The notes: a model not told the origin generated them from the sequence alone. A DNA stretch of 64,000 bases from Candidatus Moranbacteria bacterium GW2011_GWC2_40_12 (GCA_000995965.1 LBYD01000001.1:372001-436000), one strand, 5' to 3'; counted from the first letter of the stretch, positions 1-8,654 are shown. Numbers and translations: made by a program.

Positions 1-4
1 TAGA

Positions 5-598
5 TTAAGAATTGCAAATTATTTCCACGATTCTTCCCTTCACCCCTGGCACTGCTCCACGGAGATACAATATGCTGTTTTCTTTGTCAATTTCAACGAC
101 TTCCAAATTCCGCGCAGATGATCGCTCGGCGCCCATCCGGCCCGCCATCTTTTTACCCTTGATGACATGCTCCGGAAAACTGGAGCCAATTGATCCAGGT
201 GCCCGCCAATCATGCTTGTGCCCGTGAGAATGGGGAGAGCCTTTGAAGTTGTGCCGCTTCATCACGCCTTGGAATCCTTTTCCCTTCGTGATTCCGGATA
301 CCTTCACTTTGTCTCCAACCTCAAATTGGCTTATGTCAATCTTGTCACCAGTTTTTTTATCCTTCAATTCGCCCTTAAATTCCTTTATTTTTAAATAATC
401 CTTTCTTGATTTTTCACTTTGTGTTTTCCGCTTTGGGTTCGCGATTCCTATCTGCACCGCCTCATACCCGTCTTTTTCGGTATTTCTAACTTGGGTAATA
501 ACATTCGGTCCGCATTCAACCAAAGTCACATTCAGTGCCCCTTTTTCCTTGCTATATATCGTACTCATCCCCAATTTTCTGCCTAGAATAAATTTCAT
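5..598 (-). CDS. rplC: 50S ribosomal protein L3
   Basis: Large-subunit protein that binds 23S rRNA near the peptidyl-transferase centre and starts subunit assembly. The 197-residue product begins MKFILGRKLGMS and carries the L3 core (VSGITKGKGFQGVMKRHNFKG around residues 100-120, then SPHSHGHKHDWRAPGSIGSSFPEHVIKGKKMAGRMG), which is the loop reaching into the catalytic centre. ATG at 598 is preferred over an upstream TTG because a GGAG lies 9 nt before it. The length is slightly under the usual ~209. It is the last gene seen of a minus-strand block that continues off the left edge toward rplD. Confidence 0.97.
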   Translation of the reverse strand: MKFILGRKLGMSTIYSKEKGALNVTLVECGPNVITQVRNTEKDGYEAVQIGIANPKRKTQSEKSRKDYLKIKEFKGELKDKKTGDKIDISQFEVGDKVKVSGITKGKGFQGVMKRHNFKGSPHSHGHKHDWRAPGSIGSSFPEHVIKGKKMAGRMGAERSSARNLEVVEIDKENSILYLRGAVPGVKGRIVEIICNS

Positions 599-671
599 AA
601 CATAATACTCCAAATAAAAAAACTGGCATTAAACCAGCTAAAAACCAAAGGATTTTTTCGCTAGCTTAGTA

Positions 672-687
672 TCCCGATAAATCGGGA
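672..687. repeat. short palindrome TCCCGAT-AA-ATCGGGA
   Basis: Perfect 7-bp arms around AA, in the 154-nt gap between rplC and rpsJ. It has no T-run on either side, so it is not a convincing terminator, and the two genes are probably co-transcribed across it. Confidence 0.6.
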
Positions 688-701
688 CTTTAACTAGATT
701 T

Positions 702-765
702 CTCTGCAAATTACGAACCAAATAAAAATTCGTATATTCGTACTCGATTCGTAATTCGTAGAGGA
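702..765. repeat. AT-rich imperfect inverted repeat (attacgaa/ttcgtaat family)
   Basis: The sequence reads toward a central ATTCGTATATTCGTA from an ATTACGAA arm and leaves through TTCGTAATTCGTA. It can fold into a long imperfect hairpin. Related sequences occur at 10920-11052 and 61632-61687. Confidence 0.6.
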
Positions 766-767
766 TA

Positions 768-1103
768 TCACATTTTTATCTCAACATCCACACCAGCTGG
801 CAAATCCAGATTAGTCAAACTGTCAATCGTTTTCGGCGTAGGATTGAATATATCAATCAGTCTTTTGTGGAGCCGCATTTCATACTGGTCTCGGCTGTCC
901 TTGTGCACAAAAGTTGACTTATTCACGGTGTATTTGCGAATTTGGGTCGGCAAAGGAACAGGACCTGCGATTTCCGCGCCGGTGCGTTCCGCAGTTTCCG
1001 CGATCTGACGGGCGCTGCGATCAATCACTTTATGATCGTAGGCTTTTATTTTAACCCGAATTCTCGGTTTTGCTTCTTCTTCCGCAGGTTTCTTGGTTGC
1101 CAT
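768..1103 (-). CDS. rpsJ: 30S ribosomal protein S10
   Basis: Small-subunit head protein, also the NusE transcription factor. The 111-residue product has the S10 signature: IRVKIKAYDHKVIDRSARQIAETAERTGAEIAGPVPLPT, then KYTVNKSTFVHKDSRDQYEMRLHKRLIDI and a C-terminal PAGVDVEIKM. A charged lead of about ten residues (MATKKPAEEEAKP) precedes the core, longer than in E. coli. It sits between tuf and rplC in the usual str/S10 order. No strong Shine-Dalgarno precedes the ATG. Confidence 0.97.
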   Translation of the reverse strand: MATKKPAEEEAKPRIRVKIKAYDHKVIDRSARQIAETAERTGAEIAGPVPLPTQIRKYTVNKSTFVHKDSRDQYEMRLHKRLIDIFNPTPKTIDSLTNLDLPAGVDVEIKM

Positions 1104-1211
1104 CGGAGACTAATTGTAAAAAATATTTAAAACTCTTTCCTAAAATCCATACGAAGCAAGATTTTTACCTGACGGGGGCTCGAATCCCGTCATTTCTCAA
1201 AGCCAAGCTTT

Positions 1212-2405
1212 TTACTTGATGATCTTCGTTACCACTCCCGCTCCGACTGTTTTTCCGCCTTCTCGAATGGCAAACCGCATTCCGTCTTCCATGGCAACCG
1301 GAGCCATCAATTTCACACCCAGGTTGACCGTGTCGCCCGGCATAACCATTTCCGATCCTTCCGGAAGAGTGACATCTCCTGTCACATCAGTAGTCCGGAT
1401 ATAAAATTGCGGTTTGTATCCTTTGAAAAACGGAGTGTGGCGGCCGCCTTCTTCTTTGGTGAGGATGTATATTTCCCCTTCAAATTCAGTGTGAGGCGTG
1501 ATTGAACCGGGTTTCGCGAGCACTTGTCCTCTCTCAACATCTTCTTTCTTGGTTCCGCGCAGAAGTATTCCGGCATTGTCTCCGGCTTGTCCCTTGTCAA
1601 GGGTCTTGTTGAACATTTCCACTCCTGTGACAATCGTCTTGGTGGTAGGGCGGATTCCGACAATTTCAATTTCCTCATTGAGGTTTACAACGCCTCTTTC
1701 GATTCTTCCCGTGACGACTGTGCCGCGGCCTTCGATTGAGAAAATGTCTTCAATCGGCATAAGAAAAGGCTTGTCAACATCGCGAACCGGCTCTGGAATC
1801 GAATCATCAAGAGCTTTTATGAGATCGAGGATGGGCTTGGCCGCTTCATCGTCCTTGCTTTTTGACTCAAGAGCCTTGAGGGCCGAACCCCGGATAACCG
1901 GGATCTTGTCCCCGTCAAATTCATATTTTGTGAGAAGCTCGCGAATTTCAGCTTCAACCAGGTCCACAAGCTCCGGATCATCCACCATGTCAACCTTATT
2001 GAGAAATACGACGATTTGGGGAACGCCGACTTGGCGAGCAAGCAATATATGCTCCCTCGTCTGGGGCATGGGACCATCGGTGGCAGAAACAACCAAAATA
2101 GCTCCGTCCATTTGGGCGGCGCCGGTGATCATATTTTTTATGTAATCGGCATGGCCCGGACAGTCAACATGGGCATAGTGCCTTTTTTCAGATTCATATT
2201 CGCAATGAGTGGTTGCGATCGTGATGCCGCGCTCCCTTTCTTCCGGAGCATTGTCAATTTCATCGACAGATTTTTTTGAAGCGGAAAAACCGGCAAGATT
2301 CAACACGTGGAGTATCGCTGCCGTAAGGGTAGTTTTTCCATGGTCAACGTGTCCGATTGTGCCAACGTTGACGTGAGGTTTGGTTCTTTCAAATACTGCC
2401 GCCAT
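1212..2405 (-). CDS. tuf: elongation factor Tu
   Basis: GTPase that delivers aminoacyl-tRNA to the ribosome. The 397-residue product shows G1 GHVDHGKT, switch II DCPGHADY, G4 NKVD and the SALK-type G5. Domains 2 and 3 follow (GRIERGVV, then GEIYILTKEEGGRHTPFFKGYKPQFYIRTTDVTG). The ATG at 2405 gives MAAVFERTKPHVNVG and has GGAAAG 7 nt upstream; an in-frame TTG eight codons earlier is possible but less likely. Only one tuf copy is visible. Confidence 0.98.
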   Translation of the reverse strand: MAAVFERTKPHVNVGTIGHVDHGKTTLTAAILHVLNLAGFSASKKSVDEIDNAPEERERGITIATTHCEYESEKRHYAHVDCPGHADYIKNMITGAAQMDGAILVVSATDGPMPQTREHILLARQVGVPQIVVFLNKVDMVDDPELVDLVEAEIRELLTKYEFDGDKIPVIRGSALKALESKSKDDEAAKPILDLIKALDDSIPEPVRDVDKPFLMPIEDIFSIEGRGTVVTGRIERGVVNLNEEIEIVGIRPTTKTIVTGVEMFNKTLDKGQAGDNAGILLRGTKKEDVERGQVLAKPGSITPHTEFEGEIYILTKEEGGRHTPFFKGYKPQFYIRTTDVTGDVTLPEGSEMVMPGDTVNLGVKLMAPVAMEDGMRFAIREGGKTVGAGVVTKIIK

Positions 2406-2546
2406 TTTTTTCTTTCCGAACTTGCCCAAATGATAATATCGAATTTGTGCAAATTCGCTTTGTATTAGCTTTTATTAAGATTTATTATTATAAATGTCTT
2501 CTGTTTGAAATTATTATAAATCAAGTTTTATTTTTTGTCAAAACGT

Positions 2547-2816
2547 TTACCTGATATATTCGATGTCTTCCAGTTTTTCGATTTCGCCCAGGAGCGCTTC
2601 TTCCGATTTTTCCTTGTTTTCGCGCCAGAGCGATATATCGGAATTTATCTTATCAACAAGCTCTTTTTCTGTCAATGCCCGAAGCTCTTTTCGGCTCATA
2701 ACCGCTTCCTTATATTCTTCGAAATTCATCACGATGTATGCCGGTTTTCCGTTTTCGACGATGATATATCTTCCGCCGACCGCATCCAGTATTTCTTTGA
2801 GCTCTTTCGTAATCAT
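2547..2816 (-). CDS. Phd/YefM-like antitoxin-fold small protein
   Basis: The 89-residue product starts MITKELKEILDAVGGRYIIVENGKPAYIVMNFEEYKEAV. This matches the N-terminal pattern of Phd/YefM antitoxins (a short helix, then a strand carrying xxVENGKPAYVLMSxEEY). A charged helical C-terminus follows, the part that in the family wraps the toxin. No toxin gene lies next to it. Its ATG overlaps the TGA of fusA in an ATGA, so it is probably translated by coupling to EF-G. It could be a solitary DNA-binding regulator or a domesticated antitoxin. Family assignment is by motif only. Confidence 0.7.
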   Translation of the reverse strand: MITKELKEILDAVGGRYIIVENGKPAYIVMNFEEYKEAVMSRKELRALTEKELVDKINSDISLWRENKEKSEEALLGEIEKLEDIEYIR

Positions 2817-4900
2817 TTTTTTTCTCCGCTCTTTATTTCTTCTGCGATATTTTTCGGCACTTCTTCATAATAGTCAAACTCCATGTTATAATTTGCCCTT
2901 CCCTGGCTCATCGAGCGAAGCTGGGTGGCATACCCGAACATTGAAGCCAGAGGAGCAATCGACTTGATCACTTTCACCCGCGCGTTTCCTTCGCCCCGGT
3001 CTTCAATTTCCTGGATTTGACCGCGTTTCGCGTTGATATCCCCAACCACATCCCCCATAAACTGCTCGGGCGTGACTACTTCCACTTTCATAATCGGTTC
3101 AAGAATGATCGGATCAGCCCGCCTTACTCCTTCCTGAAGCGCCATGGAACCGGCAATTTTAAACGCCGCCTCCGACGAATCAACATCGTGATATGATCCG
3201 TCATAAACCGTCACTTTTATGTCCACCAGCGGATAACCGGCAATAACCCCCCGGTCCAAAGCTTCCTTGACACCCTTTTGTATCGCCGGAATATACTCTT
3301 GCGGAATAATTCCTCCCTTGATTTCATCCAGAAATTCAAAACCTTTACCTTTTTCGTTCGGTTCAACTTTCAGCCAGCAATGGCCGTATTGCCCTCGACC
3401 TCCCGATTGACGGATATATTTTCCTTCCGCTTCAGCCGATTTTTTGATCGTTTCTCTGTATGCAACCTGCGGACGACCGACATTTCCTTCCACTTTGAAT
3501 TCGCGCTTCATCCGATCGACGATAATATCAAGATGCAGCTCCCCCATTCCGGAAATGATGGTTTGTCCGGTTTCTTCATCTGACCGAACGCGAAAAGTCG
3601 GATCTTCCGCGGAGAGCTTTTTGAGGGCGATTCCCATTTTCTCCTGATCAGCTTTGGTTTTCGGCTCAATGGCAATCGAAATAACCGGCTCCGGAAAAGT
3701 AATGGATTCCAAAATGACAGGTTTCTCCGGATCGCAAAGCGTGTCGCCGGTGGTCGTATATTTCATCCCGACCAGCGCCCCAATCCCGCCGGCATATATT
3801 TCCTGCATTTCTTCGCGGTGGTTGGCATGCATCTGAAGAATTCTTCCCACTCTCTCCTTTTCTCCCTTAGTCGCATTCAGAACGTAAGAGCCGGCTTTGA
3901 CTGTTCCTGAATATACGCGGAAGAAAGTCAGTTGCCCGACAAAAGGATCAGTTGCGATTTTGAAGGCCAGAGCCGAAAAGGAACCTTCGTCAAGAGCCTT
4001 AACCTCAATTTCTTTTTCGGTCTTCGGATCAATTCCCTTTGCGGGAGGAATTTCGATCGGTGAAGGCAGATAATCAACCACTCCGTCCAAAACCGGTTGG
4101 ACGCCTTTGTTTTTGAGGGCTGAACCGCAATAAGCCGGAAATAATTTCACGCCGATCACGGCCTTTCGAAGGGCGGCTTTGAGTTCCGGAAATGAAATTT
4201 CCTCTCCCGCTAAAAACTTTTCCGTGAGGGCATCGTCCGTTTCGGCAATTTTTTCCACCATTTTGTCCCGCCACTTTTTTGCTTCTTCCAGCATTTCGGA
4301 GGGAATTTCGTCTTCCCGCACTTTTTCGCCCTTATCTCCTTCGAAATATACGGCTTTCATTTTCATAAGGTCAACTACACCCTTGAAGTCGCTTCTTTGC
4401 CCGATAGGAATCTGGACGGCCATCACTCGCGGATTTAGCCGATTTTCAATTGAATCCAACGAAAAGAAAAAGTCAGCTCCTTCTTTATCCACTTTGTTTA
4501 TAAAACAGAGCCTTGGCACATTGTATTTGTCAGCCTGGCGCCAAACCGTTTCTGATTGAGGCTCCACGCCTTCTTTCCCGTCAAAGACGACCACTCCACC
4601 GTCAAGAACCCTGAGGCTCCTTTCCACCTCTACGGTGAAATCCACATGGCCCGGGGTGTCAATGATGTTTATTTGGCAATCCTGCCAATAACATGTCGTC
4701 GCGGCGCTTGTGATCGTGATGCCGCGTTCTTTTTCCTGCTCCATCCAATCCATCGTCGCTTCTCCCTCATGGACTTCGCCGATTTTGTGGGAAATTCCCG
4801 TATAAAACAAAACGCGCTCGGTGGTCGTTGTCTTGCCGGCGTCGATATGCGCGATTATTCCGATGTTTCTATACTTCTCTATAGGATATTTTCTTGCCAT
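2813..4900 (-). CDS. fusA: elongation factor G
   Basis: Translocation GTPase of 695 residues, normal length. It has G1 AHIDAGKTTTTERVLFYTG, G3 DTPGHVDFTVEVERSLRVLDG, G4 NKVDKEGADFF, and the G5-like GSALKNKGVQPVLDGVVDYLPSP. Domain IV is present (GGRGQYGHCWLKVEP, then IPAIQKGVKEALDRGVIAGYPLVDIKVTVYDGSYHDVDSSE). It lies directly behind rpsG, as in the classic str operon, and shares ATGA with the antitoxin-like ORF downstream. Confidence 0.98.
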   Translation of the reverse strand: MARKYPIEKYRNIGIIAHIDAGKTTTTERVLFYTGISHKIGEVHEGEATMDWMEQEKERGITITSAATTCYWQDCQINIIDTPGHVDFTVEVERSLRVLDGGVVVFDGKEGVEPQSETVWRQADKYNVPRLCFINKVDKEGADFFFSLDSIENRLNPRVMAVQIPIGQRSDFKGVVDLMKMKAVYFEGDKGEKVREDEIPSEMLEEAKKWRDKMVEKIAETDDALTEKFLAGEEISFPELKAALRKAVIGVKLFPAYCGSALKNKGVQPVLDGVVDYLPSPIEIPPAKGIDPKTEKEIEVKALDEGSFSALAFKIATDPFVGQLTFFRVYSGTVKAGSYVLNATKGEKERVGRILQMHANHREEMQEIYAGGIGALVGMKYTTTGDTLCDPEKPVILESITFPEPVISIAIEPKTKADQEKMGIALKKLSAEDPTFRVRSDEETGQTIISGMGELHLDIIVDRMKREFKVEGNVGRPQVAYRETIKKSAEAEGKYIRQSGGRGQYGHCWLKVEPNEKGKGFEFLDEIKGGIIPQEYIPAIQKGVKEALDRGVIAGYPLVDIKVTVYDGSYHDVDSSEAAFKIAGSMALQEGVRRADPIILEPIMKVEVVTPEQFMGDVVGDINAKRGQIQEIEDRGEGNARVKVIKSIAPLASMFGYATQLRSMSQGRANYNMEFDYYEEVPKNIAEEIKSGEKK

Positions 4901-4908
4901 ATATTTAT

Positions 4909-5376
4909 TTATGCGAAATGGGCAAACGCCTTGTTCGCTTCCGCCATACGGTGAGTGTCCTCGCGTTTTTTCATTGCCGCGCCCTGTTTTTGCGAAGCAT
5001 CGAGAAGTTCGTCAGCCAATTTTTCCGCCATTTTCTTGCCTTTTTTGGCTCTCACGGCAGTCAGAATCCAACGCATCGCGAGAGTCGCCCTTCTGTCCCC
5101 GGCGACTTGGACGGGAACCTGGTAGTTGGCCCCTCCGATCCGGCGGGATTTCAGTTCCACAATCGGAGAAACATTTTTCACTGCCTGCTCAAAGATGTTG
5201 AGTCCGCCCTTTTTGGTCTTTTCGTGAATAATTTCAAAAGAGTCATGAATAATTTTTTCGGCAATGCTCCTTTTGCCTCTTTCCATCAGATGCCCAACAA
5301 ACCTTCCGACAAGAAGGTTTGAATATTCCGAATCGGGCTTCCAATTTTTGCGGTATACTCTTTTGCGTCTAGGCAC
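4909..5376 (-). CDS. rpsG: 30S ribosomal protein S7
   Basis: Primary-binding protein of the 30S head. With the GTG at 5376 the product is 155 residues starting MPRRKRVYRKNW, matching the family length (about 156). A start further upstream would add seven residues that the family lacks. The core GRFVGHLMERGKRSIAEKIIHDSF and the GGANYQVPVQVAGDRRATLAMRW region are clear. It lies 8 nt before fusA. Confidence 0.95.
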   Translation of the reverse strand: MPRRKRVYRKNWKPDSEYSNLLVGRFVGHLMERGKRSIAEKIIHDSFEIIHEKTKKGGLNIFEQAVKNVSPIVELKSRRIGGANYQVPVQVAGDRRATLAMRWILTAVRAKKGKKMAEKLADELLDASQKQGAAMKKREDTHRMAEANKAFAHFA

Positions 5377-5394
5377 GATAGATAATTTAATAAT

Positions 5395-5520
5395 CAAAAA
5401 TCAAAGCGTAAAATGACAATACAAAGTTCAAAATTAGCAAATGTAAAGATGATTTTATATTCCAATGCATTTTACATTTTACACTGTCATTTTGCATTTT
5501 GAGATTTTCATTTTGCATTT
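5395..5520. repeat. long AT-rich imperfect inverted repeat (aaaatg-caatgtaaa family)
   Basis: The gap between rpsL and rpsG holds two arms: AAAATGACAATACAAAG...AAATGTAAAG and CATTTTACATTTTACACTGTC...TTTTGCATTT. They fold on each other into a hairpin of about 120 nt. The same sequence family recurs at 10270-10405, 34880-34930 and 47104-47238. Confidence 0.75.
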
Positions 5521-5934
5521 CTAGGCCTTGGGCCGTTTCGCTCCGTATTTAGATCTTCCTTGCTTCCTGTCTGAAACTCCTGCAGCGTCGAGAACTCCCC
5601 GGACAACGTGATATCGCACTCCCGGCAGATCCGGCACTCGTCCCCCGCGGATCATGACAATCGAGTGTTCCTGCAAATTGTGGCCAATTCCGGGAATATA
5701 GGCTGTCACTTCCATGCCGTTGGTGAGGCGCACACGCGCGATTTTCCGAAGGGCGGAATTCGGTTTTTTGGGAGTGGTCGTCGAAACTTTCACGCAAACG
5801 CCGCGTTTGAAGGGGCTCGTGGTATCAACCGGGCGGTTTTGAATCGTATTGAAAATCCTCGCCATCGCGGGCGACTTGGTTTTTTTCTTCTGGACCTTTC
5901 GGGGCCTTTTTTTGAGTTGGTTGATAGTCGGCAT
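5521..5934 (-). CDS. rpsL: 30S ribosomal protein S12
   Basis: Decoding-centre protein and first gene of the str block. The ATG at 5934 gives MPTINQLKKRPRK, the normal family start, 137 residues. Signature segments are TTTPKKPNSALRKIARVRLTNG and IPGIGHNLQEHSIVMIRGGRVPDLPGVRYH. The loop between the N-terminal tail and KRGVCVKV (FNTIQNRPVDTTSPF) is roughly a dozen residues longer than in E. coli. Confidence 0.97.
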   Translation of the reverse strand: MPTINQLKKRPRKVQKKKTKSPAMARIFNTIQNRPVDTTSPFKRGVCVKVSTTTPKKPNSALRKIARVRLTNGMEVTAYIPGIGHNLQEHSIVMIRGGRVPDLPGVRYHVVRGVLDAAGVSDRKQGRSKYGAKRPKA

Positions 5935-6051
5935 ATTTGCTTCGCTATAATCAATGGTCAAAAATCAAAATTCTGAATTTTTGTATTCGCTTCACGAAAA
6001 AATATTTTATTTTCCGTCAATAAATAAAACCGCTAGTAAGCTAGCAAAAGA

Positions 6052-6080
6052 ATAGTATATAAAAAACATTTTTCTGTCAA
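6052..6080 (-). promoter_or_regulatory. candidate promoter of the rpsL-rplC block
   Basis: On the minus strand TTGACA (6075-6080) and TACTAT (6052-6057) are 17 bp apart, about 120 nt upstream of rpsL. The -35 overlaps the end of the coiled-coil gene at 6077. A small hairpin GCTAG-taa-GCTAGC follows at the expected start site. Confidence 0.55.
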
Positions 6081-6505
6081 TTCTTTTTTTGCTTCACCGC
6101 GACTTCTTCCAAAACATCAAATCTTTTTTCAAGCTTCGTGAATTCAGCCTGATCAATTTTCTGATCCAATTTTTTTACTATTTCTTTTCTCATATCGGAT
6201 ATATCCGTCACCACATTGTCAAGCCTAGTTTCAACCCCGTTGAGCCTGTTTTCAACCCCGTTGAGCCTGTTTTCAACACCATTGAGCCTGTTTTCAACTC
6301 CGTCAATACGTCCGCCCAACTTCTGCTCAACTCCGTCAATTCTCGCGCCCAACCTCGTTTCAACATCAACGAACCCCCGCTGAACCATTTCCGCGAGATT
6401 ATCAATACGACCATTTAATTTTTTTTCTAGACCCGAAAATCCACGCTGAATTATTTCAACGGTATTTTCTTGGGTTATTTTCTTTTGTTGATTTTTTTTC
6501 TCCAT
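6077..6505 (-). CDS. coiled-coil protein with 7-residue tandem repeats
   Basis: The 142-residue product is predicted to be almost entirely coiled coil. Residues about 60-95 are successive copies of GVENRLN (with variants GGRIDGV, GVETRLD), encoded by a 21-bp tandem DNA repeat of the form GTTGAGCCTGTTTTCAACNCC read on the plus strand. No signal peptide or catalytic motif is seen. Comparable short heptad proteins are frequent in CPR genomes, and their role is not known to me. Repeat number is likely to vary between strains by slippage. Confidence 0.75.
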   Translation of the reverse strand: MEKKNQQKKITQENTVEIIQRGFSGLEKKLNGRIDNLAEMVQRGFVDVETRLGARIDGVEQKLGGRIDGVENRLNGVENRLNGVENRLNGVETRLDNVVTDISDMRKEIVKKLDQKIDQAEFTKLEKRFDVLEEVAVKQKKN

Positions 6506-6538
6506 TATTTTTTATTATAACGACTCGCAAAAAAGCGG

Positions 6539-7168
6539 TCAAATTCCGACGACTACTTTGAAAAAAGCGTTTTGGATAGAATGAATGATCGTTCCGATAA
6601 CACCAGAAAAAAGAACTATAAAGGGAATGAGGAAGAAAAATCCGTACTGTTCTAGGTACATTTTTGTTTCTTCCCGAATGGGAAAAAAAGCGAAAAGAAG
6701 TTTGGAGCCATCCAGGGGAGGGAAAGGAATCAGATTGAAAAAAGCCAGCATCAGATTGATAAGGATGACATAATAGAAGACGGCGAACGCGAGACTGCTA
6801 AAATCCGCTGAAATATTCCCCGTTATAAGGAGAACCTTGAGAAAAAATCCAAAAATTAGAGCGATAAAGATATTCGACAGTGGCCCGGCGGCTCCAACAA
6901 TGGCCGGCCCATATTTTTGATTTCGGAGATTATAAGGATTATATGGCACCGGTTTCGCCCAAGCGATGAAAAACGGGGACCGAGTGAAGACAAGGAGAAG
7001 CGGCAAAAGCACGGAACCGAAGGGATCGAGATGCTTCAAGGGATTGAGGGTGAGCCGGTCCGCATATTTTGCGGTTGGATCTCCCTGCCACAAAGCCGCC
7101 AGCCCATGCGATACTTCATGGACGACAGCGGACATTATGAGGATTGGAAGAATTATTATAAATTCCAT
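6539..7168 (-). CDS. site-2 protease family protein (peptidase M50)
   Basis: Integral membrane metalloprotease of 209 residues. The zinc-binding HEVSH lies in the first transmembrane helix (residues 17-21), and the third-ligand region is NLIPFPPLDGSKLL near residue 150. LTLNPLKHLDPFGSVLLPLLL and the AKPVPYNP stretch are typical of short SpoIVFB/Rip-like homologues without a PDZ domain. Likely role is intramembrane cleavage of anti-sigma factors or remnant signal peptides. The substrate cannot be read from the context. Confidence 0.9.
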   Translation of the reverse strand: MEFIIILPILIMSAVVHEVSHGLAALWQGDPTAKYADRLTLNPLKHLDPFGSVLLPLLLVFTRSPFFIAWAKPVPYNPYNLRNQKYGPAIVGAAGPLSNIFIALIFGFFLKVLLITGNISADFSSLAFAVFYYVILINLMLAFFNLIPFPPLDGSKLLFAFFPIREETKMYLEQYGFFFLIPFIVLFSGVIGTIIHSIQNAFFKVVVGI

Positions 7169-7251
7169 ATATTATATTACCCGGATGTTGCCAAAAATCT
7201 TTTCTTATGATATCGTGAACGGGTTAATTAAGCAACAAGCGCTCGCCAATT

Positions 7252-7342
7252 GAGAGTGGATGAATTACGAATATGAACGAATCTTTTTAGTAAGTTCGCT
7301 CTCATTCGTCAATAATTCGTTCCTTATTCGCGAGTTATTATT
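7252..7342. repeat. AT-rich imperfect inverted repeat (ctcgctaa/gaacgaat family)
   Basis: The sequence GAGAGTGGATGAATTACGAATATGAACGAATC...AAGTTCGCTCTCATTCGTCAATAATTCG folds back on itself and ends right at the rpmB start codon. Related copies lie at 19083-19135 and 30711-30808. Confidence 0.65.
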
Positions 7343-7516
7343 ATGAGTAGAGTCTGCCAAGTCTGCGGCCGCGGACCCCGTTCCGCCCAAAGCCGCTCTC
7401 ATTCCAACATCGCCACAAAAAGAACTATGGCGATCAATCTCCAAACCAAAAAAACCGGCGGTCGGAATATCAAAATATGCACTAAGTGCCTCAAAACCGC
7501 CGCTAAAGAAAAATAG
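7343..7516 (+). CDS. rpmB: 50S ribosomal protein L28
   Basis: A 57-residue product starting MSRVCQVCGRGPRSAQSRSHSN and continuing ATKRTMAINLQTKK, ending KICTKCLKTAAKEK. It has the L28 fold signature and two CxxC pairs (residues 5-8 and 46-49), so it is the zinc-binding form. It is alone on the plus strand, with no Shine-Dalgarno and its own terminator immediately downstream. Confidence 0.95.
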   Translation: MSRVCQVCGRGPRSAQSRSHSNIATKRTMAINLQTKKTGGRNIKICTKCLKTAAKEK

Positions 7517-7542
7517 TCCCGCTAAGCGGGACTATTTTTTTT
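7513..7542 (+). terminator. rho-independent terminator of rpmB
   Basis: Arms ATAGTCCCGC / GCGGGACTAT with loop TAA, followed by eight T. The stem overlaps the rpmB stop codon. Confidence 0.92.
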
Positions 7543-7584
7543 CCCAACATCAGAAAAGCCTTTTTCCTGACATTAAATGTTTAT

Positions 7585-8091
7585 TTATCGCGCCGGCGAT
7601 AAATATATAATGTTTCCAGCAGTCAAGACGCTTTCTGAATAAGGAGATTTATCAGATATAACGGATATTGCGTCTCCGGTTTTCAAGTCTGAAAACCTCT
7701 TGAGAGCAAACATGGTTTCACCGCTTATTTTCACTGTTATCTGTTTGTTGAATTTCTCAAAATCATTGGCCGATTGATCTTGCGGACTGTTCGCATTCGT
7801 CGATTTTTCCGAGTTTTTCGGCTTTGAAAAATCAGCTAGCTCCACGTCAACAGTCAATTCATTCTCAGAAATTTTTTCAATCGTACCAGTGAACTGCTTG
7901 ATTATTTCCTCCAGCGGCGGATTTTTTTTCTTGATAGAATCTTGACTGACCGGTTGCTGAATTGCGCCTGAAGCGCCTCCCGTTCTGGCATTGATGTCTT
8001 TTAGCTGGCGAAAAATAATCGCGCCAGAAATCAAAACAACCAAAGCCAATGCGCAAACAGTAATAATTATTATTTTCTCGAATTTTGTCAT
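7585..8091 (-). CDS. membrane-anchored protein of unknown function
   Basis: The 168-residue product has one N-terminal transmembrane helix (residues about 6-27, IIIITVCALALVVLISGAIIF). A polar linker rich in Ser, Asn and Gln follows, and a C-terminal beta-rich stretch (TGTIEKISENELTVDVEL, then QITVKISGETMF, LKTGDAISVIS) that looks like a small barrel. Probably extracytoplasmic. I do not recognise the family. Confidence 0.7.
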   Translation of the reverse strand: MTKFEKIIIITVCALALVVLISGAIIFRQLKDINARTGGASGAIQQPVSQDSIKKKNPPLEEIIKQFTGTIEKISENELTVDVELADFSKPKNSEKSTNANSPQDQSANDFEKFNKQITVKISGETMFALKRFSDLKTGDAISVISDKSPYSESVLTAGNIIYLSPAR

Positions 8092-8144
8092 TTTTTTGTT
8101 TTTATATTTTTATAATTTCCCAAAGCAAGCCTCAAGAGACAGTG

Positions 8145-8654
8145 TTACGGATAATACAGACAATGCGCCGTATCCGTATAGATCGACTGGATCACAAAGG
8201 GACAATTAATGCCGCAATTGCCTGAAACGCAGCTACAAACATAGGTTGTACTTGTACAACCGCAAATGCCGGAAATAAATGAACAAGAAGGATTGTCCTC
8301 GTACGTGGACCCGCACGAATACACCCCGCTGTTGCAATGAGTGGCTGTTGGAGTTGGAGCTGGAGGAGCTGGAGGAGCAGGAGCTGGTGGAGCAGGGGCT
8401 GGGGCTCCAACAACGGCGCTGAGACATTTTGTCGAGTCACCGCCATTCAAGCAAAAATCTTTGGCGTTGATTTTTCCGCTTGAAGTATCCCCTTTTGTTT
8501 GGTCAACTGTGCCCGTATTTATCGGCGCGCCGACGTTGCCGTCGGGAGGGGTCGCGGTCGGCTCGGTCCAGGCACGGACGAATTGCAGCCCAAAGCCAAG
8601 AGCGATGCCGACGACGGCGACTTTGAGCCAGTGGGTGATTTGTTTTTTGTTCAT
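8145..8654 (-). CDS. secreted surface protein with FVRAWTEP motif
   Basis: With the ATG at 8654 (MNKKQITHWLK) the product is 169 residues. A hydrophobic helix VAVVGIALGFGLQ precedes FVRAWTEP, then TPPDGNVGAPINTG, which is shared almost exactly with the protein at 37354-37902. A Pro/Ala-rich hinge (PAPPAPAPPAPPAPTP, DNA in near-repeats of GGAGCTGGA) leads to a Cys-rich C-terminus with about 14 cysteines. Probably a cell-surface or pilus-associated protein stabilised by disulfides. No Shine-Dalgarno precedes the start. Confidence 0.75.
   Translation of the reverse strand: MNKKQITHWLKVAVVGIALGFGLQFVRAWTEPTATPPDGNVGAPINTGTVDQTKGDTSSGKINAKDFCLNGGDSTKCLSAVVGAPAPAPPAPAPPAPPAPTPTATHCNSGVYSCGSTYEDNPSCSFISGICGCTSTTYVCSCVSGNCGINCPFVIQSIYTDTAHCLYYP

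Noticed and set aside
1170..1195. T-arm-like GACGGGGGCTCGAATCCCGTC suggesting a tRNA
   Set aside because: The loop is two nt too long and no acceptor, D or anticodon arm can be built around it on either strand.
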